Assembly: GCA_030637505.1 (NCBI GenBank)
Contig: DAOWGJ010000392.1
Location: 1 to 12,730 of the forward strand
Origin: Holophagae bacterium
Lineage (GTDB): Bacteria; Acidobacteriota; Thermoanaerobaculia; Thermoanaerobaculales; Sulfomarinibacteraceae
Direction of reading: 5' to 3'
Length of the DNA stretch: 12,730 bases
Shown here: positions 1 to 6,279 of the stretch, piece after piece
How positions within the stretch are numbered: position 1 is the stretch's first letter
Layout: each line of letters starts with the position of its first letter
Made by a program: the position numbers and the translations under genes
Notes under the pieces: model-generated
Databases searched by the model: none
Seen by the model: the letters and a program-made list of their open reading frames with translations, nothing else
Told to the model about the DNA's origin: nothing

Positions 1-83
1 CGGGCCCTGAAGGACCCGCCTACAGATTCGAAGTCATTATGGTTCAGAGAGTTCAGTGTAGGCGCGTCCTTCAGGGCGCGCGG
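1..83. repeat. Inverted pair of REP-like hairpins (BIME-like)
   Basis: Positions 57-80 read TGTAGG, then CGCGTCC, loop TTCA, then GGGCGCG: a 7-bp stem with one G-T pair. The reverse complement of 1-24 reads TGTAGG, CGGGTCC, TTCA, GGGCCCG. The 24-base copies differ at only two positions, which are the two partners of one stem pair (C-G in one, G-C in the other), so the fold is preserved. A GTAGG head plus a short GC-rich hairpin is the layout of bacterial REP sequences, and two inverted copies 32 bases apart resemble a BIME. Such elements are usually spread by RAYT (TnpA-REP) transposases; none is present here. The element may extend beyond the left edge. Confidence 0.7.
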
Positions 84-332
84 ATGTGCAGCCCCCAACC
101 GCCACTCAATACCGTCAACCTGATTCAAGGGGATAGGTATGGATGAGGCTAATTTTCATTCCCTTTGACGAATAAATCTGGCGCTTGCGGTATCCCTCTG
201 CACCGAGAGTCCCCTGAACTCTGCGTCTCCGCGTTTTTTGTTTTCTTTTTTCTTTCAGATGCAGGGCGGTCGCCGGGCTCGGGTTAGCGGATTTCGCCAA
301 GCGTGGGGGGTGCCTGGAGGGTGATGAACAGG
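84..332. other. Non-coding stretch downstream of the DUF523 gene
   Basis: No credible gene is seen. The short reading frame on the minus strand here is a run of Lys/Arg/Gln codons produced by a purine-rich strand and matches no family I know. Around 215-259 there is a T-rich tract after a CTCTGCGTCTCCGCG-like sequence. That sequence looks like a decayed 8-bp repeat (on the minus strand, units resembling ACGCAGAG). No T-run hairpin terminator for the leftward gene was found. Confidence 0.4.
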
Positions 333-872
333 CTATTCCGTGCGCTGCGTCCGGCGGCGACAGGTGTTCGAGACCTGTTCGACGAACCGTTTGCGAAGTT
401 CCGGGTCGGCGAGGCGCTCCTCATCTTCGATCGGCAGATCGGGCCACATTTCCATCAGAATCCTGGCGAAGGCGCCGACGCCGATTTCCTCCGCAACCCC
501 TCCCTTGTTGAAGACTTTGACGTGTTCCATGCCGCAACTGGGGGACTTGCTCTTGAAGACGAAGCCGTCAAGTCCAAGGGTCTGAAGTTCCCTGACCTTT
601 TCTCGGGTGTAGGCATTCATCTGTTCAGTCAGATCGTTACCAGTGCTGGGCATGATCAGACGGGGGCTGGTGGAGCCTACTTCCAACTGGATGGTTGGGC
701 GGGGGACGCCGAGTCCAATCTCGACCTCCGGGCAGACGGGAACCCATTCGACCAACGGGGAAAGATCCTCGAGGATGTTTCGATTCCGTTTGTGGCCGCC
801 GTCGTAGCGGACCTCGTGCCCGAGGAGACAGGAGGAAATCCCCAGCCGGATTGGTGGATCAGCGTCGTTCAT
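333..872 (-). CDS. DUF523 / TudS-like iron-sulfur protein (putative thiouracil desulfurase family)
   Basis: This 179-residue protein is a DUF523 family member. The family signature ISSCLLG is at residues 12-18, followed by VRYDGGHKRN (21-30), VCPEVEIGLGVPRP (46-59) and KSKSPSCG (107-114). The three cysteines C15, C47 and C113 match the conserved trio that holds a [4Fe-4S] cluster in the characterised member TudS, which removes sulfur from thiouracil. The desulfurase role here is inferred from family membership only. Many DUF523 proteins are fused to a C-terminal DUF1722; this one ends right after the DUF523 domain. It has no signal peptide or membrane segment, so it is probably cytoplasmic. 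The start at 872 is the only Met near the signature, but no clear ribosome binding site precedes it. The membrane-protein gene lies 114 bases upstream on the same strand. Confidence 0.88.
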   Translation of the reverse strand: MNDADPPIRLGISSCLLGHEVRYDGGHKRNRNILEDLSPLVEWVPVCPEVEIGLGVPRPTIQLEVGSTSPRLIMPSTGNDLTEQMNAYTREKVRELQTLGLDGFVFKSKSPSCGMEHVKVFNKGGVAEEIGVGAFARILMEMWPDLPIEDEERLADPELRKRFVEQVSNTCRRRTQRTE

Positions 873-954
873 GGAAACATGGTGGCACGGAAGAGCCGGT
901 GGAGGATAAAGGCGCAGAGGAAAGCCGTCAAAACGGTGACGCTACAGGGCTAAC

Positions 955-984
955 AGCTGATAGCTGATAACTGATAGCTGACAG
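955..984. repeat. 7-bp tandem repeat (AGCTGAT, four units)
   Basis: Units AGCTGAT (955-961), AGCTGAT (962-968), AACTGAT (969-975) and AGCTGAC (976-982) follow each other without gaps, and AG starts a fifth. The array ends two bases past the stop codon of the leftward membrane-protein gene (987-989). It lies in the 114-base gap between that gene and the DUF523 gene. Confidence 0.85.
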
Positions 985-986
985 CC

Positions 987-1544
987 TTATGGCCACAGCC
1001 AGCCGAAGACGCCTGCAGTCACCAGCCCATAGATCAGGCCGTCGAATACGTGTTTGAGGGACATGCTCCAGGGTTTCTGTTTCCAGATGGCATCGGAGAG
1101 ATGAGCGAAGCTGTAGGCCATGAAGCTCGAGGCGCCGACGACGCGGAAGACTGTCAAATACGAAGTCCCCGGGCCAAGGGTTCGACCGGCCAGGTACGCC
1201 GCGAAAAAACCGACCAGAAGGCTGTAGGCGAACCACATCCCCAGGAGCTTTCCCATCGAGGGCGGGCCGTTGGGCTGGATATTCATCACGCCGACCGGTC
1301 CCCTTTTGAACTTCGCCTGCATCTCCTCTGAACCCATATCCTTGGCGCTGGCGAGGTGGGGGAAGGAGTAGAAGCCCGGAGTGACGTTCTCTGCGTGAAT
1401 CGCCTCCATGAGACCATCTTCGTTCGGGAGCTTTCTGTACTCCTTGTTGTGGTACTTGAAAACCATGTGAATGATTGAGCTGACGACGAATACGGCGACT
1501 GCCGCAAGGACGATGGGAAGCCAAAGGGCGCTCAACGAAACCAT
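987..1544 (-). CDS. Unrecognised membrane protein with four predicted helices
   Basis: A 185-residue protein I cannot assign to a named family. Hydrophobic stretches at about residues 5-29, 100-120, 127-149 and 164-184 suggest four membrane-spanning helices. A polar segment lies between the first two (about 30-99) and contains YRKLPNEDGL and GFYSFPHLAS. The C-terminus, GWLWP, comes straight after the last helix. The start is well supported: a near-ideal AGGAGGT ribosome binding site sits six bases upstream of ATG 1544. It is one of three leftward genes, about 195 bases downstream of pepF and 114 bases upstream of the DUF523 gene, so co-transcription is possible but unproven. A DUF1761-like or other small membrane family is conceivable; I could not confirm a match. 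Translation signals and amino-acid pattern make it a real gene. Confidence 0.75.
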   Translation of the reverse strand: MVSLSALWLPIVLAAVAVFVVSSIIHMVFKYHNKEYRKLPNEDGLMEAIHAENVTPGFYSFPHLASAKDMGSEEMQAKFKRGPVGVMNIQPNGPPSMGKLLGMWFAYSLLVGFFAAYLAGRTLGPGTSYLTVFRVVGASSFMAYSFAHLSDAIWKQKPWSMSLKHVFDGLIYGLVTAGVFGWLWP

Positions 1545-1682
1545 AACAACCTCCTGGAAAATTTCAGAGATTCATTCTCTTTTTCGATGGACCATTCTTA
1601 CCAGAAGTGAACCGTGCTGTCCAACGCACTGACTCCGGTCATGACCAGGGGGCAAGACCCACCGTGGTGCTCCAGGCCGACA

Positions 1683-1718
1683 CAACGCCCTCTCACGGAG
1701 GACCGGGAGAGGGCGTTG
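1683..1718. other. Perfect 12-bp stem-loop after pepF
   Basis: CAACGCCCTCTC at 1683-1694 is exactly complementary to GAGAGGGCGTTG at 1707-1718, with a 12-base loop. It lies 22 bases beyond the pepF stop codon. No T-run follows the stem on either strand, so it is not a standard intrinsic terminator. It may protect the 3' end of the pepF message or work with Rho. Confidence 0.6.
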
Positions 1719-1739
1719 GTGTCTCGAAAAATCGGCGGG

Positions 1740-3641
1740 TCAGGAGGCGGACTTCGCCTTGAGTTCCTCCTCGAGCTGGGTGACGAGGCGGTCCATCGTC
1801 GCCACCATCGCTTCGATCGGGGCAGGTGTCGTGAAGTCGACGCCGGCCTTCTTGAGCTGCTCCATCGGGTGGTCGTCGCCCCCCGATTTGAGCAGGTCGA
1901 GGTATCGGTCGACGACAGCCTGCCGCTCGGCTTCTGTGCCGGTCGTCATCTGTTGGTGGAAGAGGCTCGCGGCGGCCTTGGAGGTGGCGTACTGGTAGAC
2001 GTAGTAGGGCGAGTTGTAGAAGTGCGAGACCCGGGCCCATGTGTTCTTGTACCACTCCTGGTCGTCCAGGCTGTCGCCGAAGAAATCGTTGAGGCTCTCC
2101 AGGTAGAGCGTTTGCAGCAACTCGGAGGTAATCGGCTGCCCCTGCTGAACGGCGCGGTGGGCCTTGAGTTCGTAGTCGGCGAACATCGTCTGGCGATAGA
2201 AGCCCTGGGCGATGTCGCCGATCGCGTGCTCCAGCAATGCGATGCGCCGTTTGGGGTCCTTGGTCGTTGCCAAGAGACGGTCGAGGAAGAAGGCCTCGTT
2301 GGTCATCGAAGCGACCTCGGCGACGAAGATCGTGTAGCTCGAGGTGGCGAAGGGCTGGTTCTCTGCGGAGAGCACCGTGTGCATCGTATGGCCCATCTCG
2401 TGTGCCAGGGTGAATGCGTCGTTCATCGTGTCCGCATAGTTGAGCAGCATGTAGGGGTGCACACCGTAGACGCCGGCCGAAAAGGCGCCGGCCCTTTTGC
2501 CCTCGTTTTCGTAGACGTCGATCCAACGCTCGTTGAGCGCCCGCTGCACCGTATCCTGGTATTCGGAGCCGAAATGGGCCACGGCAGCCACCACCATCGG
2601 TTGAGCATCGTCGTAGTGGAATGGCCAGTCAACCTGAAACAGTGGGATGTAGCTGTCGAAGTAGCGGTAGCGCTCGAGCCCCAGGAACTCCTTGCGGATC
2701 CGGTTGTAGCGCTGCAGCGGCTCGGCGCCGGCTTTGGCGGTCTCAATCAGATTCTCCAGCACGGCCACCGGGATGTTGTTGCCGTCCAGGGCGCCTTCAA
2801 CCGTTGAATCGTAGGACCGGGCCTGAGCCTGGAACCAGTCACGCTGGAGAATGCTGTTGTAGATCGAGGCGTAGGTGTTGGCAAAGTCGTCCCAGACCGT
2901 GAAGTGCGCCTTGAAGACCGCCTCGCGGTCAGCCTGGTTGCGGTAGGACCGAATGCCGGAGTTGTAGATTGCATGACTTGCAGTCAATTGGTCGCCGTTC
3001 GAATGACTGAAGTCGGGGAACTGTACGTCGGCGTTGGCCAGACTGTTGTAGGTGTCGCCGGGGGTGCTGGTGAATCCTCCCGAGTAGGCCATCAACTGCT
3101 CTCCGGCTTCGTCCAAGACGTGCGTCTGTTGGCGGTAGGTCTCTTCAAGGCCAAACCGGTAGGGCGCCAATTCCGCTGTCTCGTCGAGCCACTGCTGCAT
3201 CGTCTCTTCCGGAATGGCCAGAAGTTCCGGTGTGAACCATGCGGTCGCCTGGTTGAACTTGACGAAGGTGACCTGCACCTGACCCAATCGGGCCTGGATG
3301 GTATTGTCACTGGTGTCTTGTTGCTGTTGCAGGGCAGGGTACCGGTAGACCTTGTATGCCAGTTGGCCCATCTCGTCCGAGAGTTTCGAAGCAGCCAGGA
3401 TACGGTCGGGCCCTTCGGCCAGCGTGCCCTTGAAACCCTGGTAGAGGTCCATCAGGTCCTGAAGCACGACCAGGTCTTTTTCCCATGCTTCCCAGTTGGG
3501 GTAGATTGCGCTGAGGTCCCAGGTGTACTGCTCCGGTATTTCCGCGCGGACGCGTGTGTCGGGTTTGACGGTTGCGGAGGCGTTTCCGGCCATGGCCAGG
3601 ATGGTCAGCGCGACGCAGGTCAGGGTGATTGCTTTTCTCAT
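1740..3641 (-). CDS. pepF: Exported oligoendopeptidase F (M3 family zinc peptidase)
   Basis: A 633-residue M3B oligopeptidase of the PepF type, hydrolysing short peptides with a catalytic zinc. The zinc motif HEMGH is at residues 414-418. The expected third ligand is E442 in FVAEVASMTNE, at the spacing usual for PepF. The conserved C-terminal YYVYQYATSKAAA motif lies near 541-553. Length is close to other PepF proteins (about 600) plus an N-terminal export signal: Met-Arg-Lys, a hydrophobic core (4-19) and an Ala-Ser-Ala cleavage site at 21-23. No lipobox is present. PepF is classically cytoplasmic, so this copy probably acts in the periplasm or outside. The start at ATG 3641 has an AGAGGAG ribosome binding site. 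The gene diverges from the M16 peptidase gene, with 117 bases between the starts. All catalytic residues are present. Confidence 0.95.
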   Translation of the reverse strand: MRKAITLTCVALTILAMAGNASATVKPDTRVRAEIPEQYTWDLSAIYPNWEAWEKDLVVLQDLMDLYQGFKGTLAEGPDRILAASKLSDEMGQLAYKVYRYPALQQQQDTSDNTIQARLGQVQVTFVKFNQATAWFTPELLAIPEETMQQWLDETAELAPYRFGLEETYRQQTHVLDEAGEQLMAYSGGFTSTPGDTYNSLANADVQFPDFSHSNGDQLTASHAIYNSGIRSYRNQADREAVFKAHFTVWDDFANTYASIYNSILQRDWFQAQARSYDSTVEGALDGNNIPVAVLENLIETAKAGAEPLQRYNRIRKEFLGLERYRYFDSYIPLFQVDWPFHYDDAQPMVVAAVAHFGSEYQDTVQRALNERWIDVYENEGKRAGAFSAGVYGVHPYMLLNYADTMNDAFTLAHEMGHTMHTVLSAENQPFATSSYTIFVAEVASMTNEAFFLDRLLATTKDPKRRIALLEHAIGDIAQGFYRQTMFADYELKAHRAVQQGQPITSELLQTLYLESLNDFFGDSLDDQEWYKNTWARVSHFYNSPYYVYQYATSKAAASLFHQQMTTGTEAERQAVVDRYLDLLKSGGDDHPMEQLKKAGVDFTTPAPIEAMVATMDRLVTQLEEELKAKSAS

Positions 3642-3684
3642 GATGTCTCCTCTGGTTGATGTGTGCGGGGCTTGGAATCAACAG

Positions 3685-3718
3685 CCCGACCCCGACAATG
3701 GGTACGGTCGGGATTCTA
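3685..3718 (-). promoter_or_regulatory. Candidate pepF promoter and leader stem-loop
   Basis: On the minus strand, TAGAAT (3713-3718 complement) is one base from the -10 consensus and lies 72 bases upstream of the pepF start codon. No good -35 box is seen. Just downstream, CCCGACC and GGTCGGG (3685-3691 and 3706-3712) form a 7-bp stem with a 14-base loop, which would lie at or near the start of the transcript. The same TAGAATCC string precedes pepA and the GFA gene. Pattern-based only. Confidence 0.35.
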
Positions 3719-3758
3719 ATTGGTTTTGGTCGAGAAATACACTGGAGACTTGTCCTCG

Positions 3759-5021
3759 ATGGTCCCTGTGGTACCCTCCGCGGCCATGTGGTCGACTGAT
3801 TTTGACTCTGTACTCGTGCATCGACGGCCCGGAAGGAAGACCGTTTCAATAGGCGTGTGGTTCGCTCATGGGGCGGCCCATGACCCGTTGGCGTTGGCTG
3901 GGGCAACCCATCTGGTAGAACACCTGACCCTGAGACGGTGTGGGGGTCGAGATCGCAGGAGCCTGGCCGAATTGATGGATCGATTGGGCGGCGAGGTGGA
4001 TGCTTGGACCTCCAGTGAGACGATGGGTCTCGCCGTACAGACAACCTCTGATGCCTTGCCCGAGGCGCTCGGGATACTCAGAGACGCTGCCCTCGAGCCT
4101 TCTTTTGCCGAAGAGGACGTCAATCTCGAGCGGCAAATTGCCTTGGCCGAACTCGAGCTGATGCACGATGACCCCGCCGAGCGCGTGGGTGAGGCCATTT
4201 TGAAGGCCGCCTGGGGAGACCATCCCCTTGCGACTCCGATCATTGGTACACCGGAGACCCTGGAGAACCTCGGCCCACGGGAGTTGGAGACCCACCACCG
4301 GGATCGTCTGCTGCGCCAGGGGGGTTTGCTCCTGGCCGTCGTGGGAGATGTCGATCTCGACCATGTCGCCCGGGAGCTCAAGGGTCTGCCGCTGGGACCC
4401 GGGGTTCATCGGCCTTCCCTCGAGGAGCCGACGTGGGTTGGGGGACGCCTTCGGCTGGACCGTGGTGCGGCCGACCAGGTCCATGTTCGGCAGGCCTTTC
4501 CGGCGGTCTCGATCCGCGACCCCCAGGCGCCGGTCGTTGCGGTGGTCAGTAGAATCCTGGGCTCGGGTCACTCCAGCCGCCTCTTCCAACGGTTGCGGGA
4601 AGACGAAGGTCTGACCTACGACGTCTGGAGCGACATTCTGCTTCGCTCGGTCGGAGGAATGCTCGAAGTGGGTTGGGCCTGCTCGCCCGATCGGTTTTCG
4701 ACGGCATGGGCGATAGTCGAGGAGGAGATCTTCCGACTGCCGTCCGACATCTCCGACCGGGAGGTCGAGGTGGCGGTTCAGGGCATGGTCCGGGGTCTTC
4801 AGATGGAGGCGGAGACTGCTGCGGGAACGGCATCGCTCGACGTTGCCGAGGTCCTGGAGCGTGGGCGCCGATTCGACATCGACAGTGTCGTCAAAGAGAT
4901 CTGTTCGATAACACCCGAGCAGGTGCGGGAAGTGGCCAGGATGATTTTGAAACCGGAGATCATGGCCAGCGCCATCTGCGGACCGGAAGGAAGCTGGGAA
5001 GCTGGGAAGCTGGCACGCTAG
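3759..5021 (+). CDS. M16 family zinc peptidase (insulinase/processing-peptidase type)
   Basis: A single-unit M16 peptidase of about 420 residues, the usual size of bacterial one-chain members such as B. subtilis MlpA/YmxG. The inverted zinc motif HLVEH is at residues 51-55. The third ligand is E131 in IALAELELMHDDP, 75 residues further, as expected. The C-terminal half carries GSGHSSRLFQRLREDEGLTYDV, the arginine/tyrosine motif of active M16 enzymes, so both halves look functional. No signal peptide is visible. Start choice is uncertain: ATG 3759 has GGAG 11 bases upstream; ATG 3786 and TTG 3720 are in frame. The last residues (about SWEAGKLAR) are encoded by an 8-bp tandem repeat and are probably not ancestral. 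In many bacteria an M16 gene lies near dut, as here; its substrate is unknown. Confidence 0.93.
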   Translation: MVPVVPSAAMWSTDFDSVLVHRRPGRKTVSIGVWFAHGAAHDPLALAGATHLVEHLTLRRCGGRDRRSLAELMDRLGGEVDAWTSSETMGLAVQTTSDALPEALGILRDAALEPSFAEEDVNLERQIALAELELMHDDPAERVGEAILKAAWGDHPLATPIIGTPETLENLGPRELETHHRDRLLRQGGLLLAVVGDVDLDHVARELKGLPLGPGVHRPSLEEPTWVGGRLRLDRGAADQVHVRQAFPAVSIRDPQAPVVAVVSRILGSGHSSRLFQRLREDEGLTYDVWSDILLRSVGGMLEVGWACSPDRFSTAWAIVEEEIFRLPSDISDREVEVAVQGMVRGLQMEAETAAGTASLDVAEVLERGRRFDIDSVVKEICSITPEQVREVARMILKPEIMASAICGPEGSWEAGKLAR

Positions 5022-5054
5022 GAAGCTGGGAAGCTGGGAAGCGGGGACGCGGGT
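4991..5054. repeat. 8-bp tandem repeat (AAGCTGGG, eight units)
   Basis: Eight contiguous octamers run from 4991: AAGCTGGG twice, AAGCTGGC, ACGCTAGG, AAGCTGGG twice, AAGCGGGG, ACGCGGGT. The fourth unit (5015-5022) contains the TAG stop codon of the M16 gene, so half of the array is coding and half is not. An 8-base period changes the reading frame at each unit. Confidence 0.9.
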
Positions 5055-5094
5055 CAAAGCCGGCGCCGCCGATCAAACCCAAGAGCGCGCAATA

Positions 5095-5662
5095 CCTCCA
5101 ACGGGACGTGCCACTCTTTGCATTGTTCCAAAGGTAAACATCAGCCTGACGAATAGTTGCGAACAATGCATAGGGTGGCAATCCCCGGGGAGCGCCCCAG
5201 CGGCCGCATCTCGGCCAATGCCGTAGGCCGCCGCTCGTCTTTTCTGCGAGCCCGCGAGCTTTTTGCGTCTGACACTTCGCTGCGGGCTCGCAGAAAAGAT
5301 GACGCTGGTGCGCCCGAAGGGTGTGCCAGAAGGCCGGGGCTGGAATCCGCAGACCGGTCCCGACCGCAGATTCCGGTCGCGGTTCGCTGTTATCTGTCCC
5401 TGCCTCTGTTTTTCAACCCCGGCCTTCGGGAGCGCGCTGACGCGCGCCCCCGCTCGGTGCATTTACCGGAGGGACCACGTAACAGAAATCGGGAAGAAAT
5501 CGCCCCTCCGGGAAATGACCTCGGCGGCCTACGGCGTCAGCCGAGACTCGATTTCTGAGAGTGCCGCCGTGGATTGCCACTCATGCCTTTTCCCGCAACT
5601 TCAATGTCATCGGGAGGTCTGCGCAGAGAGAAAGGCATGAACGGCACGTCCCGTCCGGGAGG
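5095..5662. repeat. Large inverted-repeat element with two 84-base structured units
   Basis: This 568-base stretch has imperfect inverted arms of about 140 bases. Exact complementary blocks, left with right, are: ACGGGACGTGCC 5101-5112 with 5643-5654; AGTTGCG 5155-5161 with 5594-5600; GTGGCAATCC 5175-5184 with 5571-5580; TCTCGGC 5209-5215 with 5540-5546; GCCGTAGGCCGCCG 5220-5233 with 5522-5535. The blocks keep the same order and nearly the same spacing. Each arm also has a private 10-bp stem (5119-5128 with 5161-5170; 5581-5590 with 5631-5640). The centre holds a perfect 18-bp hairpin (5238-5255 with 5282-5299) and an 8-bp one (5466-5473 with 5504-5511). No convincing gene lies inside. It may be a non-autonomous mobile element or a structured non-coding RNA locus; no target duplication was found. 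Confidence 0.7.
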
Positions 5663-5699
5663 GGCGCTCCCGGTCGCGCCTTGCGGCCGCTAACCCTGT

Positions 5700-5749
5700 C
5701 ATCGGACGCTGAGGCTGCCCCGGCCATCTGACGCTGAAACTGCACCGGC
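5700..5749 (+). repeat. Degenerate 25-bp direct repeat
   Basis: Bases 5700-5724 and 5725-5749 are adjacent copies sharing 21 of 25 positions, both of the form CATC-GACGCTGA-CTGC-CCGGC. Further fragments (CTCTG, CTGACGCCAC, CTGCCCCGGC) continue to about 5790. The block lies between the large inverted-repeat element and dut. Confidence 0.5.
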
Positions 5750-5774
5750 CTCTGCCCCCTGAACCTGACGCCAC

Positions 5775-5805
5775 TTGCTGCCCCGGCCTCTGTTCCGTGT
5801 ATGAT
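5775..5805 (+). promoter_or_regulatory. Candidate dut promoter
   Basis: TATGAT at 5800-5805 matches the -10 consensus at five of six bases. TTGCTG at 5775-5780 is a weak -35 with a long 19-base spacer. Transcription would start around 5811-5813, which coincides with the GTG at 5812 proposed as the dut start. Pattern-based only. Confidence 0.35.
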
Positions 5806-5811
5806 CTCCCC

Positions 5812-6279
5812 GTGGTTGATCAAAGGCTTTTTCCCGTCGAAGTTCGTATTCTTAGACTGCCTCATGGCGCCGACATCGAGTTGCCGTCGTATGCGACTGA
5901 CGGCGCCGCAGGGGCGGATGTTCGTTGTGCCGAAGAAGGCCCGCTGACGATCGAGCCGGGACAACGGGCGGCGGTGGCGACTGGACTGATCTTCGAGATC
6001 CCTCTGGGGTGGGAGATCCAGGTGCGGCCTCGGTCTGGGTTGGCGTGGCGCCAGGGCCTGACGGTGGTCAACGCGCCCGGCACGATAGACTCCGATTATC
6101 GGGGTGAGGTCAAAGTGCTGATGGTCAACCTGGGATCGGAGGTCGTGGTCGTCGAACGTGGCGACCGGGTGGCCCAGCTGGTCTTTGCGCCGGTCAACAG
6201 GGCCACCTACTCCGAGGTCGAGGCGCTGTCCGAAACCGACAGGGCAGAGGGTGGCTTCGGCTCCACCGGGAGGGCGTGA
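5812..6279 (+). CDS. dut: Deoxyuridine 5'-triphosphate nucleotidohydrolase (dUTPase)
   Basis: dUTPase hydrolyses dUTP to dUMP and pyrophosphate, keeping uracil out of DNA and feeding dTMP synthesis; the family works as a homotrimer. All five family motifs are present in the 155-residue protein: AGAD (33-36), RPRSGLA (72-78), NAPGTIDSDYRGE (87-99, with catalytic D93 and Y96), GDRVAQLVF (117-125) and the glycine-rich GGFGSTG (147-153) that closes over the substrate. Length is normal. The start is uncertain: GTG 5812 gives a typical N-terminus and fits the promoter, while GTG 5797 is also in frame; neither has a Shine-Dalgarno sequence, so translation may be leaderless. The stop codon overlaps the ATG of the next gene by one base, indicating translational coupling. 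Confidence 0.95.
   Translation: MVDQRLFPVEVRILRLPHGADIELPSYATDGAAGADVRCAEEGPLTIEPGQRAAVATGLIFEIPLGWEIQVRPRSGLAWRQGLTVVNAPGTIDSDYRGEVKVLMVNLGSEVVVVERGDRVAQLVFAPVNRATYSEVEALSETDRAEGGFGSTGRA

Noticed and set aside
955..984. CRISPR array
   Set aside because: The units are only 7 bp and are contiguous with no spacers; nothing else in the window has repeat-spacer layout.
1614..2807. 397-residue open frame on the plus strand
   Set aside because: It lies opposite pepF, whose M3 motifs are unmistakable. The frame is a GC-rich antisense artefact full of Val/Leu/Arg/Gly runs and has no family motif.
3846..5057. 403-residue open frame on the minus strand
   Set aside because: It is antisense to the M16 peptidase gene; its start falls within the 8-bp tandem repeat and it has no family motif.
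5157..5640. Open frames of 125-133 residues inside the large inverted-repeat element
   Set aside because: Composition is driven by the palindromes, no ribosome binding site is evident, the translation has no known motif, and equivalent frames appear on both strands.
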